This document shows positions 25,871 through 33,818 of a stretch of 64,000 nt of DNA, piece after piece. The DNA is from Eubacteriales bacterium. GTDB taxonomy: Bacteria > Bacillota > Clostridia > Christensenellales > CAG-138. The stretch covers positions 23,971 through 87,970 of the forward strand of contig JAJFTI010000030.1 of the NCBI GenBank assembly GCA_021373115.1. Reading direction: 5' to 3'. Made by a program: the position numbers and the translations under genes. Position 1 is the stretch's first letter; each line of letters starts with the position of its first letter. A model generated the notes under the pieces. That model worked only from the letters and a program-made list of their open reading frames with translations, did no database searches and was not told the DNA's origin.

Positions 25871-26708
25871 AGTTTTCTAGCAACAATCGCATCTTTTCGG
25901 CGGTACCCGTTCCCGGCAACGGCACGTGTGTGATTAATTGAAACCTCGTGCCATCCGTTGTGTCGAAGTGATTCACTTCAAATTCCAACAGCCCGGCGGA
26001 GGGATGATTCAGCAATTTCCGCGTTTCCCGGCTGTTGTCGATTTCGTGCAGGGACCACAGCGCTTCAAATTCCGCACTTTCCCGCTTTAAGTCCGCTACG
26101 AATGAAATCAGCCAAGGGTCTTCCGCGTATTGCCCGCAGCTTGCGCGAAAATTTCCCAGCAGACGCCGCGCGCTTTGGCTCCAGTCGGGACAAAGCGACC
26201 GGTGTTTCTGATCGGTAAATATCGTCCAAACGATATTTCGTTCACGGGCACCCATTTCGTTAAAATCCCCATAAAGCAGGTTAGCCGCTTTATTCCAGGC
26301 GATCACGTTCCACCGCGCATCCGCAACGAACGACGGGCAGACGATAAAACTGTCCAGAACGTGCGCTAGCGCGGGACTGACCGCGCATGGATAAACCGGA
26401 TATTCCGCCGGAAACGGTTGACAGGCTAACTCGTAAAGATGCCTGCGTTCATTCGAATTCAGCAGGAATACCCTGGACAGACTTTCGAGAACCGAGGCGG
26501 AAACATGGATCGGCCGCCCCTGTTCCAGCCAGGTATACCAGGTCAGCCCGATTCCGGATAGCTGCGCGACCTCTTCGCGACGCAGTCCGGGCGTTCGCCT
26601 CCGCGCCGACGTCAAGAGCCCGACCTGCGAAGGCGAAATGTTCCGCCTGCGTGCTTTTAAGAAATCGGCCAATTCTTTGCAGCGATAATTTACAGGATGT
26701 AAATCCAT
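25869..26708 (-). CDS. XRE-family regulator with MmyB-like ligand domain
   Basis: This 279-residue protein has an N-terminal helix-turn-helix (about 10-80; RTPGLRREEVAQLSGIGLTW followed by YTWLEQGR is the hallmark of this group). The MmyB-like PAS-type ligand domain (about 105-275) has NVIAWNKAANLLYGDF and the closing HFDTTDGTRFQLITHVPLPGT. Such proteins often repress a neighbouring divergent gene, here the DUF998 membrane protein. The shared intergenic region holds a TAGGA-N9-TCCTA palindrome. ATG 26708 is preceded by GGCGGG; a TTG directly before it is also possible. Confidence 0.9.
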   Translation of the reverse strand: MDLHPVNYRCKELADFLKARRRNISPSQVGLLTSARRRTPGLRREEVAQLSGIGLTWYTWLEQGRPIHVSASVLESLSRVFLLNSNERRHLYELACQPFPAEYPVYPCAVSPALAHVLDSFIVCPSFVADARWNVIAWNKAANLLYGDFNEMGARERNIVWTIFTDQKHRSLCPDWSQSARRLLGNFRASCGQYAEDPWLISFVADLKRESAEFEALWSLHEIDNSRETRKLLNHPSAGLLEFEVNHFDTTDGTRFQLITHVPLPGTGTAEKMRLLLEN

Positions 26709-26736
26709 CAAAAATCCCGCCTGTTACAAAATATAC

Positions 26737-26755
26737 TAGGATATTTTCACTCCTA
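26737..26755. promoter_or_regulatory. Candidate operator between xre and DUF998 genes
   Basis: TAGGA (26737-26741) and TCCTA (26751-26755) form a 5-bp inverted repeat with a 9-nt spacer in AT-rich promoter DNA. A further TCCTA half-site is at 26773-26777. It is a plausible binding site for the XRE regulator. Confidence 0.4.
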
Positions 26756-26866
26756 TCACTATTATAAATGAATCCTATAATTATACAAGACGGCGTTCAG
26801 GCGGATCCAATATGGATGCATTGCCGCGCGCGGATCGATTCGGATTGGGAAAAGGGAGAACATTCT

Positions 26867-27532
26867 ATGGTTACCTTCAGGAACAGAAAACTGGAAAACT
26901 GGCTGGGGCTTATAGGTGTTGCGAGTTTTCTTGTGTATTTGCTCGCAATCGTTCTTGCGCAGCGTGCTTATCCGGGTTATCGCTGGATGGCTCAGGCAAT
27001 CAGCGATTTAAACGCACAGAACGCTCCGTCCCATGAGCTATGGATGCGGCTCAACACCATATCCAGCCCGTGCGGGCTGATATCCGCTACGGTTGCATGC
27101 CTCTGCGTTCGGAACCGCCTGAACCGAAAACTGCGCATAGGGATCTACCTGTTCGCCATTCTGAGCTGGGTCGGCACGATCGGGTACGCGGCGTTTCCGC
27201 TTACGGAAAGCGGTTATGCGGGTACGCTTCAGGATATCGTGCATGTGTTTGTATTAACGTCGGCCGTTCTGATTTTGGGCATCGCGTCGTTCCTGCTGCT
27301 CATCGTCGGCGGTTTTCAAGACCGCAAATACGGTTCGATTGCCATCATTGCAACGGTTTGCCTTTGCGGATTGGTTGGCGGTACGATTGGAATGGTAACT
27401 GCGCCTTTCGGTTACGGAGGCCTGATGGAACGGATCAGCGTATTTTCGAGCGTCGGATTCAGCTTCTTTTTGGGACTTTATGTGTTTGCCGGTTTCGATT
27501 GGATGGAAAAAGGGCGACCGACGGCTGATTGA
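26867..27532 (+). CDS. DUF998 family membrane protein
   Basis: This 221-residue protein has six or seven membrane helices. The first stretch (LGLIGVASFLVYLLAIVLAQ), then AYPGYRWMAQAISDLNAQNAPSHELWM and later FPLTESGYAGTLQDIVHVF are characteristic of DUF998. The function of the family is unknown. The start at ATG 26867 follows GGGAG by about nine bases and gives a basic N-terminus (MVTFRNRKLENW). An upstream ATG at 26768 lies inside the presumed control region. It diverges from the XRE regulator. Confidence 0.85.
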   Translation: MVTFRNRKLENWLGLIGVASFLVYLLAIVLAQRAYPGYRWMAQAISDLNAQNAPSHELWMRLNTISSPCGLISATVACLCVRNRLNRKLRIGIYLFAILSWVGTIGYAAFPLTESGYAGTLQDIVHVFVLTSAVLILGIASFLLLIVGGFQDRKYGSIAIIATVCLCGLVGGTIGMVTAPFGYGGLMERISVFSSVGFSFFLGLYVFAGFDWMEKGRPTAD

Positions 27533-27617
27533 GCTGACACTGCCGGCAGGGAAAGCGCACCGCGGATTCCCGGCCGGGTTTTACGTGATAATGGAAGAAT
27601 TATGCATACAGAAGTAA

Positions 27618-27648
27618 GGCGCACTGCACGAATAAAACGCAGTGCGCC
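27618..27648. other. Perfect 10-bp hairpin between convergent genes
   Basis: GGCGCACTGC (27618-27627) and its complement (27639-27648) enclose an 11-nt loop. There is no strong T-run on either side. It is probably the 3'-end structure for the DUF998 and C39-like genes. Confidence 0.45.
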
Positions 27649-27737
27649 ATGCGCATGATCCAACTTGGACAACAGGCGTAAGGCAAAAGGAGTTCGTTGT
27701 ACATAGGCGGGTTCGTACTAAGAATACGACAACGCTC

Positions 27738-28253
27738 CTAACGTGGCTGGAACGCTATCATCATATGGCTCGGATATTTCTGCTTAATCAAGTCGGGCAA
27801 ACACTCGTTTCGAAAGGAAACGGCGTTAAAAAATACCTTTTTTTTGATTGTCCGTATGCTTCCATAGGGATCTGCGACCGAATAGGATTCCGCTGCGGCG
27901 TCATAACCGATCAGAGCGGCGTAGTGTAGCACCGGTTTTCGATCACCCATTAAGTCTTCCGTCAGGTATTGGATATGGAGCGGAATACCGGATTGAAGGC
28001 TGTTTTCTATGAGCGCTGACATCTTGTCAATATCGCCGTAGACGATTTCGGCGCTGTGTTTTTGCAGGTATTTCCGGTAGACTTCCATCAGCTTTCGGAA
28101 AGTAATTCCAAACGCATCAAAAGGATCGTTCGCCAGAAGATAGTCCTCATCTATGCATTGATCCTCCAAAAAGGACAGTATCATTCCGGCGGTTGCATAA
28201 CCGCAGGTATTGCTTCTTTTCTGCTTAGCTAAATGAAAACAATTCAGAATCAT
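27738..28253 (-). CDS. C39-like cysteine peptidase-fold protein
   Basis: This 171-residue protein has the papain-type triad in order: Cys17 in NTCGYATAGMIL, His in KPVLHYAALIGYD (about 110) and Asp in SVADPYGSIRTI (about 128). This is the layout of C39 bacteriocin-processing domains and of BtrH/C39-like relatives. There is no signal peptide, membrane helix or ABC domain, so it is a free-standing soluble form. No double-glycine leader peptide gene was found beside it. AAGGCGGG precedes ATG 28253. The AraC-type regulator lies just upstream in the same direction. Confidence 0.75.
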   Translation of the reverse strand: MILNCFHLAKQKRSNTCGYATAGMILSFLEDQCIDEDYLLANDPFDAFGITFRKLMEVYRKYLQKHSAEIVYGDIDKMSALIENSLQSGIPLHIQYLTEDLMGDRKPVLHYAALIGYDAAAESYSVADPYGSIRTIKKKVFFNAVSFRNECLPDLIKQKYPSHMMIAFQPR

Positions 28254-28298
28254 CGATTTCCCGCCTTTCCAATGCGTCTGCCTAAAAAATACAGAAGA

Positions 28299-29156
28299 TC
28301 AGAGGTAGCTGACCGGTATGTATATCTTGCAAGCGATATCACAGTTGTTCCGGTTCGGAACCATACCGTATTTGTGAAATTGAACCCGATAATCGTATTT
28401 CAGCCCTTTTTGAGGGAAGTAATACTTAATCGCCCAGGTATATGCCTCCCGGAATCGGCTTCTCAAACCTTCGTAATCCAATACGGCATATTTGCCATCC
28501 AGCACGATGTTGCAGAATTCCGGAATATCCCGGTCACTTTCAAACCCAAGCAGATACAGGCAGCTTTCTCGATCCGTTACAGCCGGAGAGTTCAAAGAGA
28601 TCAGCACATATTGCCCGCCGCACCGATTGCTGCTTTTTACTTGATTCCAAACATCCCCGGTTTTTGCGTCACAATAATCACCGTAGTAGATCTTTGCGGA
28701 TATTCTCACAGGCTGAAGATCGACAATGCTTATCTTTGCTATTTCCTTTGGGATCCCGGTATCAGAATAATCAATAAATTGCTTGTAGTTTTTGCAAATA
28801 TTGCTGTCTTTTTGATCGGCGGCATTTTTTTTATAGATATTGCGCCATTCGTTTGGCGTCCGATTGAAAACGTTTCGAAATTCCCTTGAATAAGTTGCGG
28901 ACGAAAAGCCGCAGTAACCGGCGACCTCGGTGATATCGATATCCGGATTCGCGGATAAAAGATAGATGCTGTTTTCGATTCTTCTTTTCCGGATATACGC
29001 ATTCAGGGTGATACCGGCGATCTCTTTGAATTTACGGTGCAAATGATATTTCGAATAGGAGAACCTGTTTGACAACATATCCAGCGTTATATGCTCAAAC
29101 AAGTTCAAATTGATAAACACCATAATTTCATAAATGGTATCCGTAATATCGCTCAT
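28299..29156 (-). CDS. AraC-family regulator with C-terminal GyrI-like effector domain
   Basis: This 285-residue protein has two helix-turn-helix motifs in the first 110 residues (LDMLSNRFSYSKYHLHRKFK and ITEVAGYCGFSSATYSREFR), then a GyrI/AraC_E_bind-like effector domain (about 130-285). That order is reversed from classical AraC but standard for the Rob/BmrR-like group that senses amphipathic drugs. The start at MSDITDT fits the family; an ATG eleven codons upstream has no ribosome site. The C39-like gene 45 bases downstream may be its operon partner. Confidence 0.88.
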   Translation of the reverse strand: MSDITDTIYEIMVFINLNLFEHITLDMLSNRFSYSKYHLHRKFKEIAGITLNAYIRKRRIENSIYLLSANPDIDITEVAGYCGFSSATYSREFRNVFNRTPNEWRNIYKKNAADQKDSNICKNYKQFIDYSDTGIPKEIAKISIVDLQPVRISAKIYYGDYCDAKTGDVWNQVKSSNRCGGQYVLISLNSPAVTDRESCLYLLGFESDRDIPEFCNIVLDGKYAVLDYEGLRSRFREAYTWAIKYYFPQKGLKYDYRVQFHKYGMVPNRNNCDIACKIYIPVSYL

Positions 29157-29241
29157 CCAAACGCCACCCGAAAATAGAATCAAACGCATTTGGTTTTCGG
29201 AAAAAACGCAATTTTAACATCGCTTTGCCGAGTTCAAGCCG

Positions 29242-29697
29242 TCAGCCAAGCCGCATTTCGCATTCCGCAATGGTATCCGACAATGTATGCATTCTTCCGG
29301 TCATGCGAAAGCCGGTACGCTCATAAAGCCTTCGCGCTCCTTCGTTCTTTTCGAGAATCCACAGCGTCGGCGCTTGATCGCATTTTTCGATGGCATGCCT
29401 AAGCAGCCGCGTTCCGTACCCTCGATTCTGTTCTTCCGGCAATACATAAAGATTTTCAATCAGGCTTTTGTGTACCGAAACGATTCCTACCGGCTTGCCT
29501 TTCACGGACAGCATGTAGAACCCCGCGCCGTTTTCCATTGCTTGTTCCAAATACTTCTTTTGATGCTCCGGAGTGTGGATGGAGAGGAACGCTTCGGAAC
29601 AGATTGCCTGATGGGAAGCTTGCCATGAAACGGAATGGATGGCCGCCGCCTGCGGCAGGTCGGCGTATTTCACTTTTTTAATCTCGAATGGATTCAA
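29242..29697 (-). CDS. GNAT-family N-acetyltransferase
   Basis: This 151-residue protein is a GNAT: IENLYVLPEEQNRGYGTRLL carries the acetyl-CoA loop, followed by LWILEKNEGARRLYERTGF. The start is TTG 29697, seven or eight bases after AGAGGA, giving MNPFEIKKVKYADLP, the proper first strand. The open frame continues upstream to 29814, but that extension is encoded by a copy of the dispersed repeat (29713-29820) and is not part of the fold. The substrate is unknown. Confidence 0.85.
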   Translation of the reverse strand: MNPFEIKKVKYADLPQAAAIHSVSWQASHQAICSEAFLSIHTPEHQKKYLEQAMENGAGFYMLSVKGKPVGIVSVHKSLIENLYVLPEEQNRGYGTRLLRHAIEKCDQAPTLWILEKNEGARRLYERTGFRMTGRMHTLSDTIAECEMRLG

Positions 29698-29712
29698 ACT
29701 GGTTTCCTCTTT

Positions 29713-29820
29713 GGACGGACTTTCGTCTGGCGGCAAGGCCGCCTCCGCTTGGGGCGCGGTGCGACCGAACGGATAATTAAGAAGGGCGCCGACCTTCTCA
29801 GCCGCGGGGAACATGCTGGC
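29713..29820. repeat. Dispersed repeat, copy A
   Basis: Bases 29721-29776 are identical over 56 positions to 31679-31734 (copy B), and weaker similarity continues to about 29820. It contains the perfect hairpin GGCGGC-AAG-GCCGCC and AGAAGG-N7-CCTTCT. It lies between the GNAT start and the acyltransferase stop. No transposase is linked to it. Confidence 0.85.
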
Positions 29821-29863
29821 TATTGATTGTTTTATACAGGTTCTTTTCGATAACTATTCCAAA

Positions 29864-31537
29864 CTACTGAACGAGTTTGCGAATAACAGGAATCTGCACG
29901 GCTATGATACAGATTGCAAAACTTAGCAATACGCTGAAAATTGCGCCGCTAAGCCCGTTGATCGATATGCGCGCCAGCATCTTAATCACCAGAACATGGA
30001 TAAAGTACACGCCCATTACGATGCTGGATGTGCCTGCAAGGCCTGCTTTCACACGCATGGGCAGCTTTTGAAACGCTGGTTCGAGCGAGTGGAAGAGCAG
30101 GAAAACACTAATGCCAAATAACGTTGCGGGCAGCCGACCCTGGTAAAAGAATTCGTTGTACCCACCGCCGGTTGCCTTCGAAGAGAAATAGCTCATCAGA
30201 ACGGTACAGGCAAAGCCAATGCAGGCTCCGAGAAAATACAGGTAGGGCGGTACTTGCTTTTTCTCGGAAAAGTCGATGATCAGCCAGCCGAGCAGGAACA
30301 AAGAAAGCTCGTTCAAGCCAAACTGAGACCAGCCAACAACCAGCATATTACCGGCAGTTGGATTGATGAGCCGAAGGATTGTGTCCACAACACTTGGCAA
30401 GATTAAAGTAACACCGACAAATCCCCAGAGATATTTTCGGGGGACAGATTGCCGCACCTTCCAGATAAATGGAAGAACCAAATAAAACGCGACAAGTTCA
30501 TATGCATACCAAAGGTGCACTTGACTGCGACCAAATGGAATCGTGAGCAGCAGATCCTTGAGCCGAGCGGAACCAAGATAATACTCGAAGACAACGTAGA
30601 GCAGGCTCCATAATAGATAAAGAACGCACATCCGCAGCGCTTTCTGGAAAGCCCTCCTGTCGGATGATTCTCTCGAAATTGCTAAATATCCTGAAATGAA
30701 CATAAAACAAGGCAATGCAAATCGCGACAAAGACTCGGTGAAGAGCTGGTTATACCACGATAAGGAATCACCAAACTGCCAATAGAACGATCCTGCCCGA
30801 TGAATGATTACAATAAAAACGATAGAAATGATTTTTAGAAGATCAATCCATACCGAATGCGAACGGTTTTGCGCGTCAACACCGGCTGTCGAGCGTTTCT
30901 TTTTCGCTCCGAAATACGCAACCAACGAGAAAGCAATCCCCGCAAACGAGAAGACGATCCACTGCGTCTTGGTCGGCGCGATACGGTTTTCCGCAATCGT
31001 GCCCGTGTTCAGATGAACCGAAACCGGCAACTCGCCATTTGTTTCCGAAGCAGTATAACAATCGACGCTTTTGACTTCGCTGCCGACGATCAGATCGGCT
31101 ATTCCCGCCCATCGATTGCTGCGAAACACAATCGTTATGTCTGTACCGCCCGAAATAGTTGTCCCGACGCGGTCCGACAACGTCTCAGAACGGTTATACG
31201 AGCGCCAGCCTAACGCGTTGTCGTCACGAAGCCACTGCGCATTTGGGAAGAAATCAACCGGACGATAGCTCTGGTCATCCAGACGCACCTCCTGAATCCA
31301 GATCTCACTGCCCTGCGCCAGCGCGTTGCTCTCCCCCGTTGAAACGATCTCGACCGGGATTCCATTGCCGGATTCCGAGCGCATCAAAAAATGATCGATA
31401 ACTTGACCACCAAACACGCCCACTACTGCAGAAGCGACGAGCACTGCCAGAACAGTTTTCAAGGTCTGCAGTTTTTGAATGGGCAACAGGCAAATAAGCG
31501 CAGCCGCAATGATGGTTATGATGATAATACGATCCAT
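29864..31537 (-). CDS. Acyltransferase-3 family membrane protein with N-terminal extracytoplasmic domain
   Basis: This 557-residue protein has two N-terminal helices (about 2-45), then an extracytoplasmic beta-rich segment of about 145 residues. A helix and a ten-helix acyltransferase-3 core (about 225-557) follow, with WIDLLKIISIVFIVIIHRAG (catalytic-type His), FALPCFMFISGYLA and a C-terminal GVYFIHVLVIKML. The family O-acylates sugars of the envelope or exopolysaccharide. The outer domain may bind the polymer. ATG 31537 follows GGAG by six bases; an earlier in-frame start has none. The gene is bounded on both sides by the dispersed repeat. Confidence 0.85.
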   Translation of the reverse strand: MDRIIIITIIAAALICLLPIQKLQTLKTVLAVLVASAVVGVFGGQVIDHFLMRSESGNGIPVEIVSTGESNALAQGSEIWIQEVRLDDQSYRPVDFFPNAQWLRDDNALGWRSYNRSETLSDRVGTTISGGTDITIVFRSNRWAGIADLIVGSEVKSVDCYTASETNGELPVSVHLNTGTIAENRIAPTKTQWIVFSFAGIAFSLVAYFGAKKKRSTAGVDAQNRSHSVWIDLLKIISIVFIVIIHRAGSFYWQFGDSLSWYNQLFTESLSRFALPCFMFISGYLAISRESSDRRAFQKALRMCVLYLLWSLLYVVFEYYLGSARLKDLLLTIPFGRSQVHLWYAYELVAFYLVLPFIWKVRQSVPRKYLWGFVGVTLILPSVVDTILRLINPTAGNMLVVGWSQFGLNELSLFLLGWLIIDFSEKKQVPPYLYFLGACIGFACTVLMSYFSSKATGGGYNEFFYQGRLPATLFGISVFLLFHSLEPAFQKLPMRVKAGLAGTSSIVMGVYFIHVLVIKMLARISINGLSGAIFSVLLSFAICIIAVQIPVIRKLVQ

Positions 31538-31670
31538 ATGGTCTCCATTTCCCAGCCGAGCAATCATTCTTTATTCAACGGTGAATGCCACGCAGATACT
31601 TGGCCAAAACTGCCATGCCTGCTGAATCGTTCAGGTCATGATATTCGGGGCAGAGGATGCAATCATATCC

Positions 31671-31802
31671 GGACGGATTTTCGTCTGGCGGCAAGGCCGC
31701 CTCCGCTTGGGGCGCGGTGCGACCGAACGGATAAAATGAGAAGGGCGCCGATCCTCTCAGCCATTGGGAACATGATAGCGCAATTTTATGGTTTTGGGAA
31801 TA
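31671..31802. repeat. Dispersed repeat, copy B (most complete)
   Basis: The first half (31679-31734) is identical to copy A. The last 41 bases (31762-31802) match copy C at 36 positions, so B joins the two halves and defines the full element. The stretch 31538-31979 around it (442 bases) holds no gene. Confidence 0.85.
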
Positions 31803-31979
31803 ATCGTTGTGCTGAAAAATAGAAACGGGGCAGGCGGAATGCGGCAAACCGATTGCTTGCCGCGATTGAAAAGTCTCTTTTACTCGGATCGATTTGCCGT
31901 GGGGTTCAAGTTTGGTAAAACAGCGGGTGCGGAGGAATTTAGACGGATGCGAACCGGGCGATTGGAACGCTCTGGAAGT

Positions 31980-32477
31980 CTATTCTTCTATTAGGTTTTC
32001 GACGCTGCTGATTATTTTACAGCCCTTGCTTTCATAATAGCGCAGCATTTCTTCAATTTTTCTTTTGTCATAGCTGGTAATACAATCGGACAAAACACAA
32101 ACGCCGTAGTTTGCTTTGCGTAAGTTGTAACAGGTTGCTTTCACGCAGGCAACCGCATCCGCGCCCGCGATGTAGAATTCGCTTACTTCACTTTTGCGGA
32201 TGAAATCTGCAAATCCCTCGCTGCTCAGCGCGTTTCCTTTGGATTTTGTAAAAACATTGCGGGATGCAATTTTCAAGTCGGGAGCGAATTCAAACCCATG
32301 CGTATTGGGTTTAAAAGTCCGCGTACCTTCCGATAGATTTTCGTGACGGATATAAACCACAGGAATCTGCCGACCGACCGCCCAATCAATCGCATGATTG
32401 ATGTTGCCGATCACATCCTTGTAATTCTTGGTTATGTCGTTTTGAATATCGATGATGACGAGGGCTTTTTTCTGCAT
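31980..32477 (-). CDS. Isochorismatase-family cysteine hydrolase
   Basis: This 165-residue protein has the family triad: D10 in ALVIIDIQND, K78 in VFTKSKGNAL and C111 in DAVACVKATCYNLR. Length is typical. Members hydrolyse isochorismate, nicotinamide or related amides; the substrate cannot be assigned. ATG 32477 is preceded by GGAGGA. It is divergent from the WYL regulator, which probably controls it. The pair lies between repeat copies B and C. Confidence 0.9.
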   Translation of the reverse strand: MQKKALVIIDIQNDITKNYKDVIGNINHAIDWAVGRQIPVVYIRHENLSEGTRTFKPNTHGFEFAPDLKIASRNVFTKSKGNALSSEGFADFIRKSEVSEFYIAGADAVACVKATCYNLRKANYGVCVLSDCITSYDKRKIEEMLRYYESKGCKIISSVENLIEE

Positions 32478-32597
32478 GGTGCTTCCTCCCGCGTGTTCCA
32501 TTGATTTGCTCGCACTTTTATGATACCTTGTAATTGATGACAACAATATGGCAACAATCAACCGCAATCACGGGAAATTTTGGAAGGCGGCGATCCG

Positions 32598-33530
32598 ATG
32601 AAGGTAGACAGGCTTGTCAGCATCATCATGATTCTCCTGGATAAGGAGCGAATCGGCGCGCAGGAGCTGGCGGACCGGTTTGAGGTTTCTCCCCGCACCA
32701 TCTACCGCGATATTGACGCGATCTGCCTCGCGGGTATTCCGGTTCGCTCGACATCGGGAGTTGGCGGCGGTTTTGAAATCATGCAGCAATACAAGATGGA
32801 TCGAAAGGTTTTTTCAACAGCTGATCTTTCCGCGATCCTGATGGGTCTTTCCAGCCTGTCCGGCATGATGCGCGGCGATGAACTCGTGAACGCCCTCGCG
32901 AAAGTCAGGAGCTTTATTCCCGCAGACAGAGCGAAGGAGATTGAGCTAAAAGCGAACCAAATTCATATTGATTTAAGTCCGTGGATGGGCAACCGGAACT
33001 TGCAGCCGTATCTAGAAACGATCAAGACGGCGTTGCAGGAGAACAGGCTTCTTTCGTTTGAATATCTAGACCACCATGGGAATAAAACCACACGGACAGC
33101 CGAGCCATACCAGCTTGTATGGAAAAGCAGCCATTGGTACTGGCAAGGGCATTGCCACGAAAGAAATGATTTTCGCCTATTCAAACTAACCCGCATGTCG
33201 AACCTGCAAATGCGGGAGGAGTTTTTTACGCCGCGGGATTATCAAAAACCGCAGCTGGACTTTTCGGATGTTCTGGCGACGATGCAAACAAAGATAAAAA
33301 TCCGGATCCATCAATCGGTCATGGAACGGGTACTTGATTATTGCGCGTTCGAAGATTTTTCGCCGGACGGCGACGAGCACTATATTGTTCGTTTTCCGTT
33401 TATAGAGAACGAATACTATTATGGTATCCTTTTCAGTTTCGGAAACAAATGCGAGTGCCTGGAGCCAAAGCATGTCCGCGCGGAGATGAAGCGAAGGATA
33501 CAGGATATTGCGGCGATATATGAGAGTTAA
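32598..33530 (+). CDS. WYL-domain transcriptional regulator (YafY-like)
   Basis: This 310-residue protein has an N-terminal HTH_11 (about 1-55; RIGAQELADRFEVSPRTIYR), a WYL domain (about 135-215; EPYQLVWKSSHWYWQGHC) and a WCX-like C-terminal domain. WYL proteins sense nucleotides or small ligands and regulate adjacent genes. The start at ATG 32598 has GGAAGG upstream. It is separated by 120 bases from the divergent isochorismatase gene. Confidence 0.92.
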   Translation: MKVDRLVSIIMILLDKERIGAQELADRFEVSPRTIYRDIDAICLAGIPVRSTSGVGGGFEIMQQYKMDRKVFSTADLSAILMGLSSLSGMMRGDELVNALAKVRSFIPADRAKEIELKANQIHIDLSPWMGNRNLQPYLETIKTALQENRLLSFEYLDHHGNKTTRTAEPYQLVWKSSHWYWQGHCHERNDFRLFKLTRMSNLQMREEFFTPRDYQKPQLDFSDVLATMQTKIKIRIHQSVMERVLDYCAFEDFSPDGDEHYIVRFPFIENEYYYGILFSFGNKCECLEPKHVRAEMKRRIQDIAAIYES

Positions 33531-33554
33531 AACTGGGGGAGGACGAAAAACGCC

Positions 33555-33651
33555 TTTCATGGCGCGAGCCGGTCGAACGGTTCATTGAGAAGGATTAACG
33601 CCGTTTCAAACATTGGGTACATGATAGCGCGGATTTATGATTTTGGGAATA
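33555..33651. repeat. Dispersed repeat, copy C (diverged)
   Basis: Bases 33611-33651 match 31762-31802 of copy B at 36 of 41 positions. The part before it (GTCGAACGGTT, TTGAGAAGG, CGCCG) is a diverged version of the middle of B. It follows the WYL gene stop by 25 bases. Confidence 0.7.
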
Positions 33652-33818
33652 TTTACGGCGCGGGAAGGTGAAATGGAAAGGTGGAATACGACGAGGTGAT
33701 TGTTCGAAGGTTGATCGAAAAATCCGCTATTTACGAGAACATTCGACGGGGAATTCTAGTTCGGCAATTGTACACTTCGATAAATATTAGTCTGTTAATT
33801 ATTACCACTAGTAGGTTA

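Noticed and set aside
29713..33651. Integron cassette array with attC sites
   Set aside because: The repeats do not show convincing RYYYAAC/GTTRRRY ends, gene orientation is mixed and there is no integrase in the window.
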